NCBI RefSeq assembly: GCF_017165765.1
Contig: NZ_JAFGZD010000001.1
Coordinates: 124,001-188,000 of the forward strand
Direction of reading: 5' to 3'
DNA: 64,000 bases
From: Pseudomonas capsici
Lineage (GTDB): Bacteria > Pseudomonadota > Gammaproteobacteria > Pseudomonadales > Pseudomonadaceae
The position numbers were made by a program, and so were the translations under genes. Every line of letters starts with the position of its first letter. The first letter of the stretch is position 1. The notes under the pieces are model-generated. The model was not told the DNA's origin, did not search any database, and was given only the letters and a program-made list of their open reading frames with translations. Positions 53,301 to 61,659 of this stretch are shown here, piece by piece.

Positions 53301-54123
53301 CCAGTTGCTGCAACAGCAGCAGGGCACCGCAGCCTGGAACGCGCTGGCCAGTTACTTCAATCAGTATCTGTCGGGGCGTTTCCCCTTTGCCCATGACTTG
53401 AGCGCGGCGGATGCCGACCCGGCAAGGGTCCAGCATTTCCTGACTCTGATCGACGAACGTTTGCCACAGGCTCAGGACGGACTGAGGAATGCTCCCTCCC
53501 GCGATCGTGCTGCGGCTGTCGAGTTTCTTGAGCGCCTGAAGCTGGCCCGACCCTGGCTGGGTGCGCTGCTGATGCGTGACAAGGCGGGGCTGGTGGGAGC
53601 CGACATGGAAATCCAGTGGCGCACCGATCGGGACAGTGAGCGCGGTGCCGATCAGGTCATCAGCTGGAAGCTGGTTTCGGGCAATCGCGAAATCAGCTAT
53701 CCGGGCCAGGCGCAGCAGGTCCTGCACTGGAATGTCGGTCAGCCGCTCAGCCTGATTCTGCGTTGGGCTCGGGATGGTACTCAGCGCCCGGTCAACGATC
53801 CGTTGCAGTCCGACCTGCGTGTCAACGGACTGGAAGCCGAATGGCAATACCTTGGGCCGTGGTCATTGCTGCGCCTGATGAGTGCCCATGTATCGGTGCA
53901 GCGGCAACCCAATGTCGATTACACGGAATTCCCGCTGTCGCTTGAGGTGCCTGTCCATGCGCCTGCCAATGAGGAAAACCAGGCCCTGATGTTCGTGCGT
54001 CTTTCGTTGATGAGTCAGGGCGGCAAAGCCCCGTTGTCCATTCAACCCTTGCCGGTGCAGGCCCCGCGCTCGCCGTTCGGTTCTGCCCCTCGTTCAGTAG
54101 TTGATGCTGGAGTGTATCGATGA
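50308..54123 (+). CDS. tssM: T6SS inner-membrane protein TssM (IcmF)
   Basis: A 1,271-residue core of the trans-envelope complex. Two N-terminal helices are present (residues 5-26 and about 345-370), then a large periplasmic part ending in the TssJ-binding beta domain (LRVNGLEAEWQYLGPWSLLR). The position of the nucleotide-binding P-loop reads WLLMVGDEAQGSQL (residues 58-71), without the GK[ST] of Walker A, so the cytoplasmic domain is probably not a working NTPase. The VVWNISAADLLDGE switch-like region is kept. It is coupled to tssA, whose start overlaps the stop. Confidence 0.95.
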   Translation: MTLTMLGWVIGIVVILLILLLCIWWLRTRGGAAIRSFHFAVRQMEKDQGVRDHYQTSWLLMVGDEAQGSQLCSAWNLSPTDKPAWFGRWWSDPEGAVLVVPQSLFMPEEGMKLQGNGWASLLSLLLRIRGQRPLDGVVWNISAADLLDGERAASLGLAARRRFIELLQRLGLSVPVYVVINGMDEIPGFQDLVTALPQDTRQQILGWSSPYDPEMVWQSQWSDTALDSVVQALSEAIVQVGALSGSLSGELSFLPERLKDLRRSLQMLLEPVFQGNAQGEAVRFRGLYFTADQASAPGHETLSASDAPLMQSVFASALWQHRINAERGLAQPVPRLLHLRRRWQRVTAIGALVFGVVWGISMLWVWRYSIDEADELSRLLQEAQRNYVQVNDDSHRQELTRSNVQAFWNVLQNAPRWHFASPVYPSSWFSSLDTRLDGVLRHMSMSHMRQPLHDLLLAQTNELLAITDSDRRSVQEGDDPALWPSYVKARDLVERATRLEQMNNLYSLSLSNQKTPLEDLVPLSNNALGLNLNAGTLHRESFYNRLLAEKSSASLQPLDLLAHRKEVTANFTKLMEKWLVQYYRADNFITAAGYLKLHLERLESSTENDLEELERIKDLIDDLQAVIDLTNATWSRGKGQELVPGYLAMMESVRQSKLLGPQVAQELESQAAQLQHSFKGQWIAQGAASNSLLTQSGSGQLSLQERVSQLHAAINSLLRRDFVASALRQDGRGENGPAQHVDNDGLSIALNHYNSYKLYAREELPNIPAMYRPAMLSTAEEAAADSMWSSLSTHASSSASQEELRLFDIRTDQALELHKAFIELKHPQLAISLQNYLNRVALADIAVASSMVLEQPLFRDRADISEWDGGKNFGLQLLRATDAQDLKRGLDQQFLVISKITEQHAPAVEWLKTQLQNLPLVSVEEVTRFASLSEEMNKYKAQNPSSSPALITQLLSRDFNEMDENTCLTILQSANVPVSTGQLTQRWLNLQQAALRRCQLLQQQQGTAAWNALASYFNQYLSGRFPFAHDLSAADADPARVQHFLTLIDERLPQAQDGLRNAPSRDRAAAVEFLERLKLARPWLGALLMRDKAGLVGADMEIQWRTDRDSERGADQVISWKLVSGNREISYPGQAQQVLHWNVGQPLSLILRWARDGTQRPVNDPLQSDLRVNGLEAEWQYLGPWSLLRLMSAHVSVQRQPNVDYTEFPLSLEVPVHAPANEENQALMFVRLSLMSQGGKAPLSIQPLPVQAPRSPFGSAPRSVVDAGVYR

Positions 54124-55202
54124 GTCAGCTTTCGTCACGGGTCAGCGAACTGCTGGAACCCTTGTCTGGAGAGTCACCCTGTGGCGTGAACCTTCGTCAC
54201 GAACCCATCTATGACCGCCTGCGCCAATTGCGCCGCGAAGATGACACCAGCTTGCCGATGGGTGTCTGGCAGGCCGATATCAAGCGGGCAGACTGGGGGC
54301 AGGTGGAAGCGATTGCGACCTCTGTACTGCTCAGGGAAAGCAAGGATCTGATGATCGCCGGCTGGCTGGGCGAGGCCTGGCTGCACAAGGATGCCCGCTC
54401 TGGCATCGTCGATGCGTTGAGTCTGTTGATCGGCCTGTGCGAACGCTACCCGGAAGATCTGCATCCACAACCGGCCGATGGTGACCTGTCATGGCGGGCC
54501 ACTCCGCTTGAATGGATTGTGCGTCGCTATCTGGAGCTGTTGCGCATTCAGTTTCAGTTTTTCGAGGGCAAAGAAGGCGAGTTCGCCGGTTTTGCCCTGG
54601 GCGACTGGCAGAAATTGCAGCGCAATCGAGTGCAGGTCAACGACAGCAAGGCTTCCAAGGTGGCCGCCGAAGCGGCTGCTGGCGATCAGACACGACTCAA
54701 TGAACGGGTGCGCAGCACGCCGGTTTCCTGGTGGTTGAGCAGTTTTGATGTCACTCAGGTCGCGCTTCGCCAACTGGAGGCGCTGGACAACTGGAGTTCC
54801 GGGTATTTTGCCGAGGATGGCCCGTCGTATGCTCCCTTGAAACAGACGCTCGAATCACTGGCGGCCGTGTTCAAGGAGTTCATTGCCATGCACCCGGCAC
54901 AACCTTTGCCACCCGAAACCGAAGAGGTCACTGCCGACATGACGATTGACACCCCGCTCGAACCGAACGCCGAACCTGCCCCGGCACGGGCCTTGGGTGA
55001 GCCCCGCAATCGTGAAGAAGCTTATCGGCAACTGTTGCTGATAGCCGACTACCTGGCCCGCAACGAGCCTCACAGCCCAGTGCCTTACCTGATCCGCAAA
55101 GGCGTGGAGTGGGGCAACAAACCCCTCAAGGAACTGCTTTCGGAGCTGATTACCTCCGATGCCGAGGCAAGAAGGGTCTGGGCGTTGTTGGGGGTGCTTT
55201 AG
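54120..55202 (+). CDS. tssA: T6SS assembly protein TssA
   Basis: A 360-residue cap or assembly factor that primes tube and sheath growth. The ImpA-type N-terminal domain is clear (LSGESPCGVNLRHEPIYDRL, SKDLMIAGWLGEAWLHKDA, ATPLEWIVRRYLELLR). The C-terminal domain is helical with PHSPVPYLIRKGVEWGNKPL, the motif of short TssA proteins with a conserved end. It ends the right arm and converges with the HNH gene 44 bp later. Confidence 0.94.
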   Translation: MSQLSSRVSELLEPLSGESPCGVNLRHEPIYDRLRQLRREDDTSLPMGVWQADIKRADWGQVEAIATSVLLRESKDLMIAGWLGEAWLHKDARSGIVDALSLLIGLCERYPEDLHPQPADGDLSWRATPLEWIVRRYLELLRIQFQFFEGKEGEFAGFALGDWQKLQRNRVQVNDSKASKVAAEAAAGDQTRLNERVRSTPVSWWLSSFDVTQVALRQLEALDNWSSGYFAEDGPSYAPLKQTLESLAAVFKEFIAMHPAQPLPPETEEVTADMTIDTPLEPNAEPAPARALGEPRNREEAYRQLLLIADYLARNEPHSPVPYLIRKGVEWGNKPLKELLSELITSDAEARRVWALLGVL

Positions 55203-55245
55203 AGTACTTTGAAGCCGCCATGGAGCAATATCATGGCGCAAAAGG

Positions 55246-55764
55246 TTAGATATAAGCTGCCAAAGGATATCTCTCTCGGCCTGGGAATATAGCGTCAAAA
55301 TCACGGTTCCCTTTCCGAGAGTTACAAGGGCCACATAAGAATTGTAGATTTTCCAAATCGTTACACCACAATGTAGCAGTTTCAACAACATTAAGAGGTA
55401 TGAGGTTTTGGCGAGCCGATAATCTCAATGATGTGCTTTGTGTCCCTATTTTGAATATATTCGCTATTCCTCCGTTCATCGCACCCGTGTAATTTGTGGA
55501 TATACCATGAGGATGAATGAATGAGCGGAGCTCCAGCTCTTCACCCATCGCTACAATTCCCTGCGTGTATCTCGATTGAGAAAGTATATGGTCCAGATGT
55601 AGGCAAAATGTCGGGAGACGTCGGCCACAGCCTGGACAAGTTGCATTACATTCGTCGCCTGCACCAAAATTTTTTGCAGCCAAAGAAAAGGCAGCACTTG
55701 TCGTCACCACGCTTCGCGTATTTTCCCATGTTACATTGCCACCTGCGTTGACAAGTACTTTCAT
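55246..55764 (-). CDS. HNH endonuclease-like protein
   Basis: A 172-residue protein with an HNH nuclease core: zinc pairs CPGCG (43-46) and CGPCNSRKG (144-147), the metal/catalytic HLDHI (His56-Asp58-His59), Asn139 in NLQFLC, and Lys151. The long insert (about 70-135) between the halves is not recognised. GC is lower than in tssA. ATG 55764 with GGAAGG upstream is chosen over an ATG 30 bp earlier. It sits at the T6SS edge and is a candidate DNA-targeting effector or a leftover of one. Alternatively it is a stand-alone HNH of restriction or phage origin. No immunity gene is evident beside it. Confidence 0.7.
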   Translation of the reverse strand: MKVLVNAGGNVTWENTRSVVTTSAAFSLAAKNFGAGDECNATCPGCGRRLPTFCLHLDHILSQSRYTQGIVAMGEELELRSFIHPHGISTNYTGAMNGGIANIFKIGTQSTSLRLSARQNLIPLNVVETATLWCNDLENLQFLCGPCNSRKGNRDFDAIFPGRERYPLAAYI

Positions 55765-55889
55765 TTTATGGCCTTCCTTGATGTTGAAGTGCAACGGTTT
55801 TTTTTGTTTATGAATAAAAGTTTAAATATTGCATATATTGATATTAGGGCATTGTTCATAGGTGCCTGAGTACTGTCATTTCTTTCCCC

Positions 55890-56807
55890 TCAATACGAAA
55901 AATCCCGCCCCAACTCACCCTGCATCCATTCCAGAAAACGTTTCACCCTGGGAAAACCGGCATGCGCCTTGGGGAATACCAGATGGTGGGCGGTGATGGG
56001 CGCGCTCAGTTCTTCGGGCGATACGGTCACCAGATCGCCTCTGGCCAGATATGTCTGAGCCAGCAGGGTGCTTTCCAGGGCAAAGCCAAGACCCTGACTG
56101 GCGGCTTCGAGGGCCATGTAAGAGCGGTCGAAACTCAGCGGGTAGGGTTTTTCCGGGCGGGAAAGGCCGTGCCGGGCAAACCATTGTGGCCACTTGATAA
56201 GGGTTGCTTCGGACAGGATCAGCGGGCTGCCGAGCAGGTCTGCCGCGCCATGGACGGGACTTCTCTGCAGCAGGGCCGGTGAGGCCATGACCGCGATCTG
56301 TTCGTTGCGCACGGTGCGCACTTCCAGCGTTGGCCAGTCGGGCAGGCCATGGCGAATGTCCACATCGATCTTGTCGCGGCTGAAGTGCAGGGATTCGTAG
56401 GAGCACGACAGATTCAACTGGATATCGGGGTGGCTCTGGCGAAACTTTTCAAGGCGTGGCATCAGCCACAGGAAGCCGAAACTGGGTGCGGAATGCAGCC
56501 GCAGGCAGTCCAGGCTGACATCGCTGGAAGCCCGCTCGGTGGCCACGGCGAAGCTGTGCAGTATCCCTGAAATTTCCGACAGGTATTGTTCGCCCACAGG
56601 AGTCAGGGTCACGCCCCGTGCGGTCCTGAGAAACAACTGGCGACCGATCATCGCTTCCAGCTTGGCCAGTTGATGGCTGACGGCCGAGGGCGTCAGGTTG
56701 AGCTGTTCGGCGGCGCGCGCCACATTACCGAAGCGGGCGGTCTGTTCGAAGGCTTGAATGGCCTTCAGTGGTGGCAGATTGAGCGAAGGGTCGCCTGGGG
56801 TATGCAT
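55890..56807 (-). CDS. LysR-family regulator (GcvA-like)
   Basis: A 305-residue LTTR with helix-turn-helix NVARAAEQLNLTPSAVSHQL and the GcvA-branch start LPPLKAIQAFEQTARFG. ATG 56807 gives the usual start; an ATG at 56852 is possible. It is divergent from the SDR at 56993 across about 185 bp and probably regulates the SDR-MFS-transketolase operon. Confidence 0.9.
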   Translation of the reverse strand: MHTPGDPSLNLPPLKAIQAFEQTARFGNVARAAEQLNLTPSAVSHQLAKLEAMIGRQLFLRTARGVTLTPVGEQYLSEISGILHSFAVATERASSDVSLDCLRLHSAPSFGFLWLMPRLEKFRQSHPDIQLNLSCSYESLHFSRDKIDVDIRHGLPDWPTLEVRTVRNEQIAVMASPALLQRSPVHGAADLLGSPLILSEATLIKWPQWFARHGLSRPEKPYPLSFDRSYMALEAASQGLGFALESTLLAQTYLARGDLVTVSPEELSAPITAHHLVFPKAHAGFPRVKRFLEWMQGELGRDFSY

Positions 56808-56992
56808 GCGGGTTTCCGGTCTGGTCAGCTTTTCTTTGCGTCCAAATATCACTCATTCACTTTTCGAGTGCTGATTTTTTTTCAGCACTTGCTGAAAGTC
56901 GCGTTATTGCTCAGGTCCGGGGCGGGGCACAAGCTGAGTCATCGATTCGACCTGGGTCGATCCAATAAAAACAATTCATGAGAACCCTGCCC

Positions 56993-57742
56993 ATGATTCT
57001 TAAAGACAAGATCGCAATCATCACCGGCGCTGCCTCTGCACGAGGTATCGGCCGAGCCACTGCCGTCACTTTTGCCCAGCAGGGCGCTCGCGTGGTCATT
57101 CTGGACCTGGACGAGTCAGCCGCCCGTGACGCCGCCGCTTCGCTGGGCGAAGGTCATCTGGGACTCGCCGCCAACGTGGCCAACGAAGAGCATGTCAGCC
57201 AGGCTGTCACCCGTGTGCTGGAGCACTTTGGCCGCATCGACGTGCTGGTCAACAACGCAGGTATCACGCAGCCACTCAAGACTCTGGATATCGGTCGCAG
57301 CGATTACGACAAGGTACTGGACGTCAGCCTGCGCGGCACCTTGCTCATGTCGCAGGCGGTGATCCCGGCCATGCGCAAGCAGACAAGCGGCAGCATCGTA
57401 TGCATGTCTTCGGTTTCCGCCCAGCGCGGTGGTGGCATCTTCGGTGGTCCTCACTACAGCGCGGCCAAGGCCGGTGTACTGGGCCTGGCCAAGGCCATGG
57501 CGCGCGAACTGGGGCCGGACAATGTGCGCGTCAACTCCATTGCGCCGGGCCTGATCCACACGGACATCACCGGTGGCCTGATGCAGGATGAGCGTCGTCA
57601 CGCGATTATCGAAGGCATTCCCCTCGGACGTCTGGGCGTGGCTCAGGACGTGGCCAATGCCGCACTGTTCCTGGCCAGCGATCTGTCTTCGTACCTGACC
57701 GGCATTACTCTGGATGTGAATGGCGGCATGCTGATTCACTAA
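56993..57742 (+). CDS. SDR-family oxidoreductase
   Basis: A 249-residue short-chain dehydrogenase/reductase. The NAD-binding motif reads TGAASARGIG; NNAG is at LVNNAGITQ; the catalytic Ser, Tyr and Lys are in CMSSVSAQ and HYSAAKAGV. It probably oxidises a sugar alcohol or polyol. It is the first gene of an operon with an MFS transporter and a split transketolase. ATG 56978 is an alternative start. Confidence 0.93.
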   Translation: MILKDKIAIITGAASARGIGRATAVTFAQQGARVVILDLDESAARDAAASLGEGHLGLAANVANEEHVSQAVTRVLEHFGRIDVLVNNAGITQPLKTLDIGRSDYDKVLDVSLRGTLLMSQAVIPAMRKQTSGSIVCMSSVSAQRGGGIFGGPHYSAAKAGVLGLAKAMARELGPDNVRVNSIAPGLIHTDITGGLMQDERRHAIIEGIPLGRLGVAQDVANAALFLASDLSSYLTGITLDVNGGMLIH

Positions 57743-57835
57743 ACGGGCGGGCCAATCCTGCCCGCACTGTTCTGTATCGATGATACCGCCGGGTCACGAG
57801 CCTGGCGGTCAATAAAAACAAGAGATCAGACCATC

Positions 57836-59140
57836 ATGATAACGACCACCCTGTCTGCGGACGCGGCAACCACCGTGCGCTCCAACGCCTATCGCAAGAC
57901 CGCCTGGCGGCTGATGCCATTCCTGATGCTGTGCTACCTGTGTGCCTATCTGGACCGGGTCAATGTCGGTTTTGCCAAATTGCAGATGATGAACGACCTG
58001 GCCCTGAGTGAAGCGGTCTACGGCCTGGGTGCCGGCATGTTTTTCATTGGCTATTTCCTTTGTGAGGTGCCCAGCAACATCATCCTGCACCGTGTCGGCG
58101 CAAGGGTGTGGATCGCCCGCATCATGATCACCTGGGGCATCATTTCCGGCATGTTCGCCTTCGTGGAAACCGCCTGGCAATTCTACGTGCTGCGTTTTCT
58201 GCTGGGTGTAGCCGAAGCCGGCCTGGCTCCCGGTCTTCTGCTGTACCTGACCTACTGGTTCCCTTCCTATCGCCGTGCGCGCATGACCGTGCTGTGGTTT
58301 GTCGCCATTCCTCTTTCGGGAATGATCGGCGGGCCGCTGTCCGGCTGGATCATGAACAGCTTTGCCGGTTACCACGGCTGGGCGGGCTGGCAATGGATGT
58401 TCGTCATCGAGGCCATTCCCACCGTTGTGGTCGGCTTGATGGTACTGGGCTATCTCAAGGATGGCGTGCATCAGGCCACCTGGCTCAATGACGATGAGAA
58501 AGCGCTGGTCCTGCGTGAGCTCGAAGAAGACAACAGCCAGAAAGTCGTCCATGAATCCACGGGTGCCTTTATTCGCGACCGGCGTCTGTGGTTGCTGGCG
58601 GGCATCTACTTCTGCGTGGTCATGGGCCAGTACGCGATCACCTTCTGGTTGCCGACACTGGTGCGCAATGCCGGGGTATCCGATCCGTTGCACATCGGCC
58701 TGCTGAGCAGCGTGCCTTATATCTGCGCCATCGTCGCGATGCTGTTGATGGGGCGCAGCGGTGACAAGCATCGCGAGCGGCGCTGGCATCTGGTGATCCC
58801 GATGATCGCCGGGGCGGCCGGCTTGAGTCTGGCAGCCGTGATGGGTGGCAATCTGCTGCTGTCGATCATGAGCCTGTGCCTGGCTGCGGCCGGAATCCTG
58901 TCCGCGTCATCGCTGTTCTGGATGCTGCCTACCACCTTGCTGGGTGGCGTATCGGCAGCGGCAGGCATCGCGGCGGTCAACAGCTTCGCCAACCTTGCCG
59001 GCTTCTGTTCCCCCTATCTGATCGGCTGGATCACGAGTACGACAGGCTCCAGTGCCATTGGCATGTACCTGATTACCTGCGTGCTGATCTTTGGTGCCTT
59101 TCTGGTGCTGCGTGTCCCGGCTGCCCTGGTCAACCGCTAA
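57836..59140 (+). CDS. MFS transporter, ACS (anion:cation symporter) type
   Basis: A 434-residue, twelve-helix permease. The start (YRKTAWRLMPFLMLCYLCAY, LDRVNVGFAKLQM) and RVGARVWIARIMITWGIIS are typical of the ACS branch, which imports carboxylates, sugar acids or phthalate-like anions. It is flanked by the SDR and transketolase genes, so it likely imports their substrate. Confidence 0.9.
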   Translation: MITTTLSADAATTVRSNAYRKTAWRLMPFLMLCYLCAYLDRVNVGFAKLQMMNDLALSEAVYGLGAGMFFIGYFLCEVPSNIILHRVGARVWIARIMITWGIISGMFAFVETAWQFYVLRFLLGVAEAGLAPGLLLYLTYWFPSYRRARMTVLWFVAIPLSGMIGGPLSGWIMNSFAGYHGWAGWQWMFVIEAIPTVVVGLMVLGYLKDGVHQATWLNDDEKALVLRELEEDNSQKVVHESTGAFIRDRRLWLLAGIYFCVVMGQYAITFWLPTLVRNAGVSDPLHIGLLSSVPYICAIVAMLLMGRSGDKHRERRWHLVIPMIAGAAGLSLAAVMGGNLLLSIMSLCLAAAGILSASSLFWMLPTTLLGGVSAAAGIAAVNSFANLAGFCSPYLIGWITSTTGSSAIGMYLITCVLIFGAFLVLRVPAALVNR

Positions 59141-59157
59141 GTTGAGGAGTTTCCCGA

Positions 59158-60006
59158 ATGACTGCTACTGATACATCGACCGGTGCCCTGACACTGGCGC
59201 AACGTGCTCACAATATTCGCCGCAATGCTTTGCTCATGGGCCAGGTTCAAGGCCAGGGCTATGTCGGTCAGGCGCTGGGTGCTGCCGACCTGCTGGCCGT
59301 GTCCTACTTCCACGCCATTAAGCTGCGGCCCGAAGACCCGGAGTGGGAGGGCAGGGACCGGTTCTACCTGTCCATCGGCCACTACGCGATTGCCTTGTAT
59401 GCCGCATTGATCGAGGCCGGAGTCATTCCTGCCGATGAGCTGGAAACCTATGGCTCCGATGACAGCCGTCTGCCGATGTCGGGTATGGCCGCTTACACGC
59501 CAGGCATGGAAATCACCGGTGGCTCACTGGGTCACGGGCTGGGTATCGCGGTGGGAGCCTGCCTGGGCCTCAAGCGCAAGCAATCGTCTTCCTTCGTCTA
59601 CAACCTGCTGTCCGACGGCGAGTTGAACGAAGGTTCGACCTGGGAAGCGGTCATGTCCGCTTCCCACTGGAAGCTCGATAACCTGATCGCGATTGTCGAT
59701 GTGAACAACCAGCAGGCCGATGGCCATTCCAGCGAAGTTCTGGCCTTCGAGCCCATCGTCGACCGCTGGCAGGCCTTTGGCTGGTTTACCCAGCGGGTGG
59801 ATGGCAACGATCTGGGTGCGCTGGTCAAGGCCTTCGATGCTGCGCGCAACCACAGCGGGACACAGCCGCGGGTCATCATTTGCGATACCCGCATGGGCAA
59901 GGGGGTTCCCTTCCTGGAAACCCGCGAAAAGACCCACTTCATTCGTGTGGATGAACATGAATGGGATATCGCACTGGACAATCTGGAAGCCGGGAGAACC
60001 GTATGA
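59158..60006 (+). CDS. transketolase-like, N-terminal (ThDP pyrophosphate-binding) subunit
   Basis: A 282-residue subunit carrying the thiamine diphosphate site: GSLGHGLGIAVGACLG, the ThDP motif LLSDGELNEGSTWEA, and NLIAIVDVNNQQADG. Single-chain transketolases are about 660 residues; split forms act with a partner subunit, here the next gene, whose ATG overlaps this stop (ATGA). It transfers two-carbon ketol units. In the context of an SDR and an MFS permease it is likely catabolic and not the housekeeping pentose-phosphate enzyme. Confidence 0.92.
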   Translation: MTATDTSTGALTLAQRAHNIRRNALLMGQVQGQGYVGQALGAADLLAVSYFHAIKLRPEDPEWEGRDRFYLSIGHYAIALYAALIEAGVIPADELETYGSDDSRLPMSGMAAYTPGMEITGGSLGHGLGIAVGACLGLKRKQSSSFVYNLLSDGELNEGSTWEAVMSASHWKLDNLIAIVDVNNQQADGHSSEVLAFEPIVDRWQAFGWFTQRVDGNDLGALVKAFDAARNHSGTQPRVIICDTRMGKGVPFLETREKTHFIRVDEHEWDIALDNLEAGRTV

Positions 60007-61022
60007 GTACCTTGAAAAACACTACGCCTGGCAGCGAAGCGCCGAAGAAACGCCTCACCACCTCGGCCATGATTGCCTCCATTGCGGGCGAAGGCCAGGC
60101 AACCCGTCCGGCGCCCTTTGGCCATGCCCTGGCGGCACTGGTCGATCAGCGTCAGGACATCGTCGGGCTGTCTGCCGACCTGTCGAAATACACCGATCTG
60201 CATATCTTCGCCAAGGCGCATCCCGAGCGTTTCTACCAGATGGGCATGGCCGAGCAATTGCTGATGAGCGCCGCAGCGGGCATGGCCCGGGAAGGCTTCG
60301 TACCGTTCGCGACCACCTATGCGGTGTTCGCCTCGCGTCGTGCCTATGACTTCATCTGCATGGCGATTGCCGAAGAGAACCTGAACGTCAAGATCGTCTG
60401 CGGCTTGCCGGGCCTGACCACCGGTTACGGTCCAAGCCACCAGGCCACTGACGATCTGGCGATCTTCCGGGCCATGCCGAACCTGATGATCGTCGATCCT
60501 TGCGATGCCCTGGAAATCGAGCAGGCAGTGCCCGCCATCGCCGCGCACCAGGGGCCGGTCTATATGCGTCTGCTGCGGGGCAACGTGCCTCTGGTGCTGG
60601 ACGAATACGGTTACACCTTCGAGTTGGGTAAGGCGAAAACCCTCAGGACCGGCAATGATGTGTTGATCATCTCCACCGGCCTCATGACCATGCGCGCCCT
60701 TGAAGCGGCCAAGAAGCTTCAGGCCGATGGTGTGGACGTGGCGGTATTGCATGTTCCGACCATCAAGCCGCTGGACGAGCAGACCATCCTGGCCGAAGCC
60801 CGTAAACCGGGCCGACTGGTAGTGACGGCTGAAAACCACTCGATCATCGGTGGTCTGGGCGAGGCGGTGGCAGGTGTACTGCTGCGCAACGGTGTAACCC
60901 CGACCTTCCGGCAGATTGCCTTGCCGGATGCCTTCCTGGATGCCGGAGCACTGCCGACCCTTCATGATCGTTACGGGATTTCAACCGACGCGGTCAGCCA
61001 GCAGATAAAAGCCTGGCTCTGA
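60003..61022 (+). CDS. transketolase-like, C-terminal subunit
   Basis: A 339-residue partner with the pyrimidine-binding domain (QMGMAEQLLMSAAAGMAREG, with the ThDP-activating Glu) and the C-terminal regulatory domain (VLIISTGLMTMRALEAAKKL, VTAENHSIIGGLGEAVAGVL). It is coupled to the N-terminal subunit by a 4-bp overlap. The operon ends at a strong terminator at 61033. Confidence 0.92.
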   Translation: MSTLKNTTPGSEAPKKRLTTSAMIASIAGEGQATRPAPFGHALAALVDQRQDIVGLSADLSKYTDLHIFAKAHPERFYQMGMAEQLLMSAAAGMAREGFVPFATTYAVFASRRAYDFICMAIAEENLNVKIVCGLPGLTTGYGPSHQATDDLAIFRAMPNLMIVDPCDALEIEQAVPAIAAHQGPVYMRLLRGNVPLVLDEYGYTFELGKAKTLRTGNDVLIISTGLMTMRALEAAKKLQADGVDVAVLHVPTIKPLDEQTILAEARKPGRLVVTAENHSIIGGLGEAVAGVLLRNGVTPTFRQIALPDAFLDAGALPTLHDRYGISTDAVSQQIKAWL

Positions 61023-61032
61023 GTGCAAAAAG

Positions 61033-61061
61033 AAAGGGGCGCCTGTTGAAGGCGCCCCTTT
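61033..61061 (+). terminator. intrinsic terminator of the transketolase operon
   Basis: An 11-bp perfect stem AAAGGGGCGCC / GGCGCCCCTTT, loop TGTTGAA, then TTTGG. It may also act on the convergent small gene. Confidence 0.88.
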
Positions 61062-61078
61062 TGGTTTTCGGCTTTTTA

Positions 61079-61414
61079 TCAACTGCAGGCTTCTGCATGA
61101 ATATCCTCGGCCGTGGAGTCACGAATGATCGGACCCATGCTGCTGACCGGGTGCGACTGTTCCATGATCTCCAGCGTTGCTCCGGTACCGACCAGATTCA
61201 CCGTGCGGTTCTGGCAGTCATAGACACGCTTCGAATACATCACGCCCAGAAAGCCTTCACGTTTGGTAACGACGATGCGTTTACCGGCGTTTCCGCTTTT
61301 TTCCACCAGAGCGTAATTTCCGGTTGGGTCGCTGGGAACAACGATGGCCTTCTCGATGGCATGGGCCGAACATACAGGGATCAATAACCCCAACAAACAA
61401 GCCTGAATTTTCAT
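61079..61414 (-). CDS. small exported protein, unknown
   Basis: A 111-residue protein with a signal peptide (MKIQACLLGLLIPVCSAHA) after AGGAG at ATG 61414. The mature part (KRIVVTKREGFLGVMYSKRV, YDCQNRTVNLVGTG) looks like the small periplasmic surface-adhesin-like domain that contains YDCQNRT..., known from several pseudomonads without function. Two cysteines could pair. It is convergent with the transketolase operon. Confidence 0.68.
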   Translation of the reverse strand: MKIQACLLGLLIPVCSAHAIEKAIVVPSDPTGNYALVEKSGNAGKRIVVTKREGFLGVMYSKRVYDCQNRTVNLVGTGATLEIMEQSHPVSSMGPIIRDSTAEDIHAEACS

Positions 61415-61659
61415 CGGTGCTCCTGCGGATGAACTGTGCTGTCTTGGATCCAAAAGTACTCCTGTGATGGCATTTTGGATAGCGGTTGACTGTGCCTTCT
61501 GTCGGGTTGAAGGGGGAGAGCGGCTGCCGTTCGTCGTTTAGGGATGCTCCGATTAGCTCGCCTATCCCCATCAGTGGTTTGCGAGCCATGGTTTTTACTT
61601 CATGACAGCCTTCTTGATTCTGTTGCGGCCTTGAAAATGCATCGTCGTTGATCCCCCTT

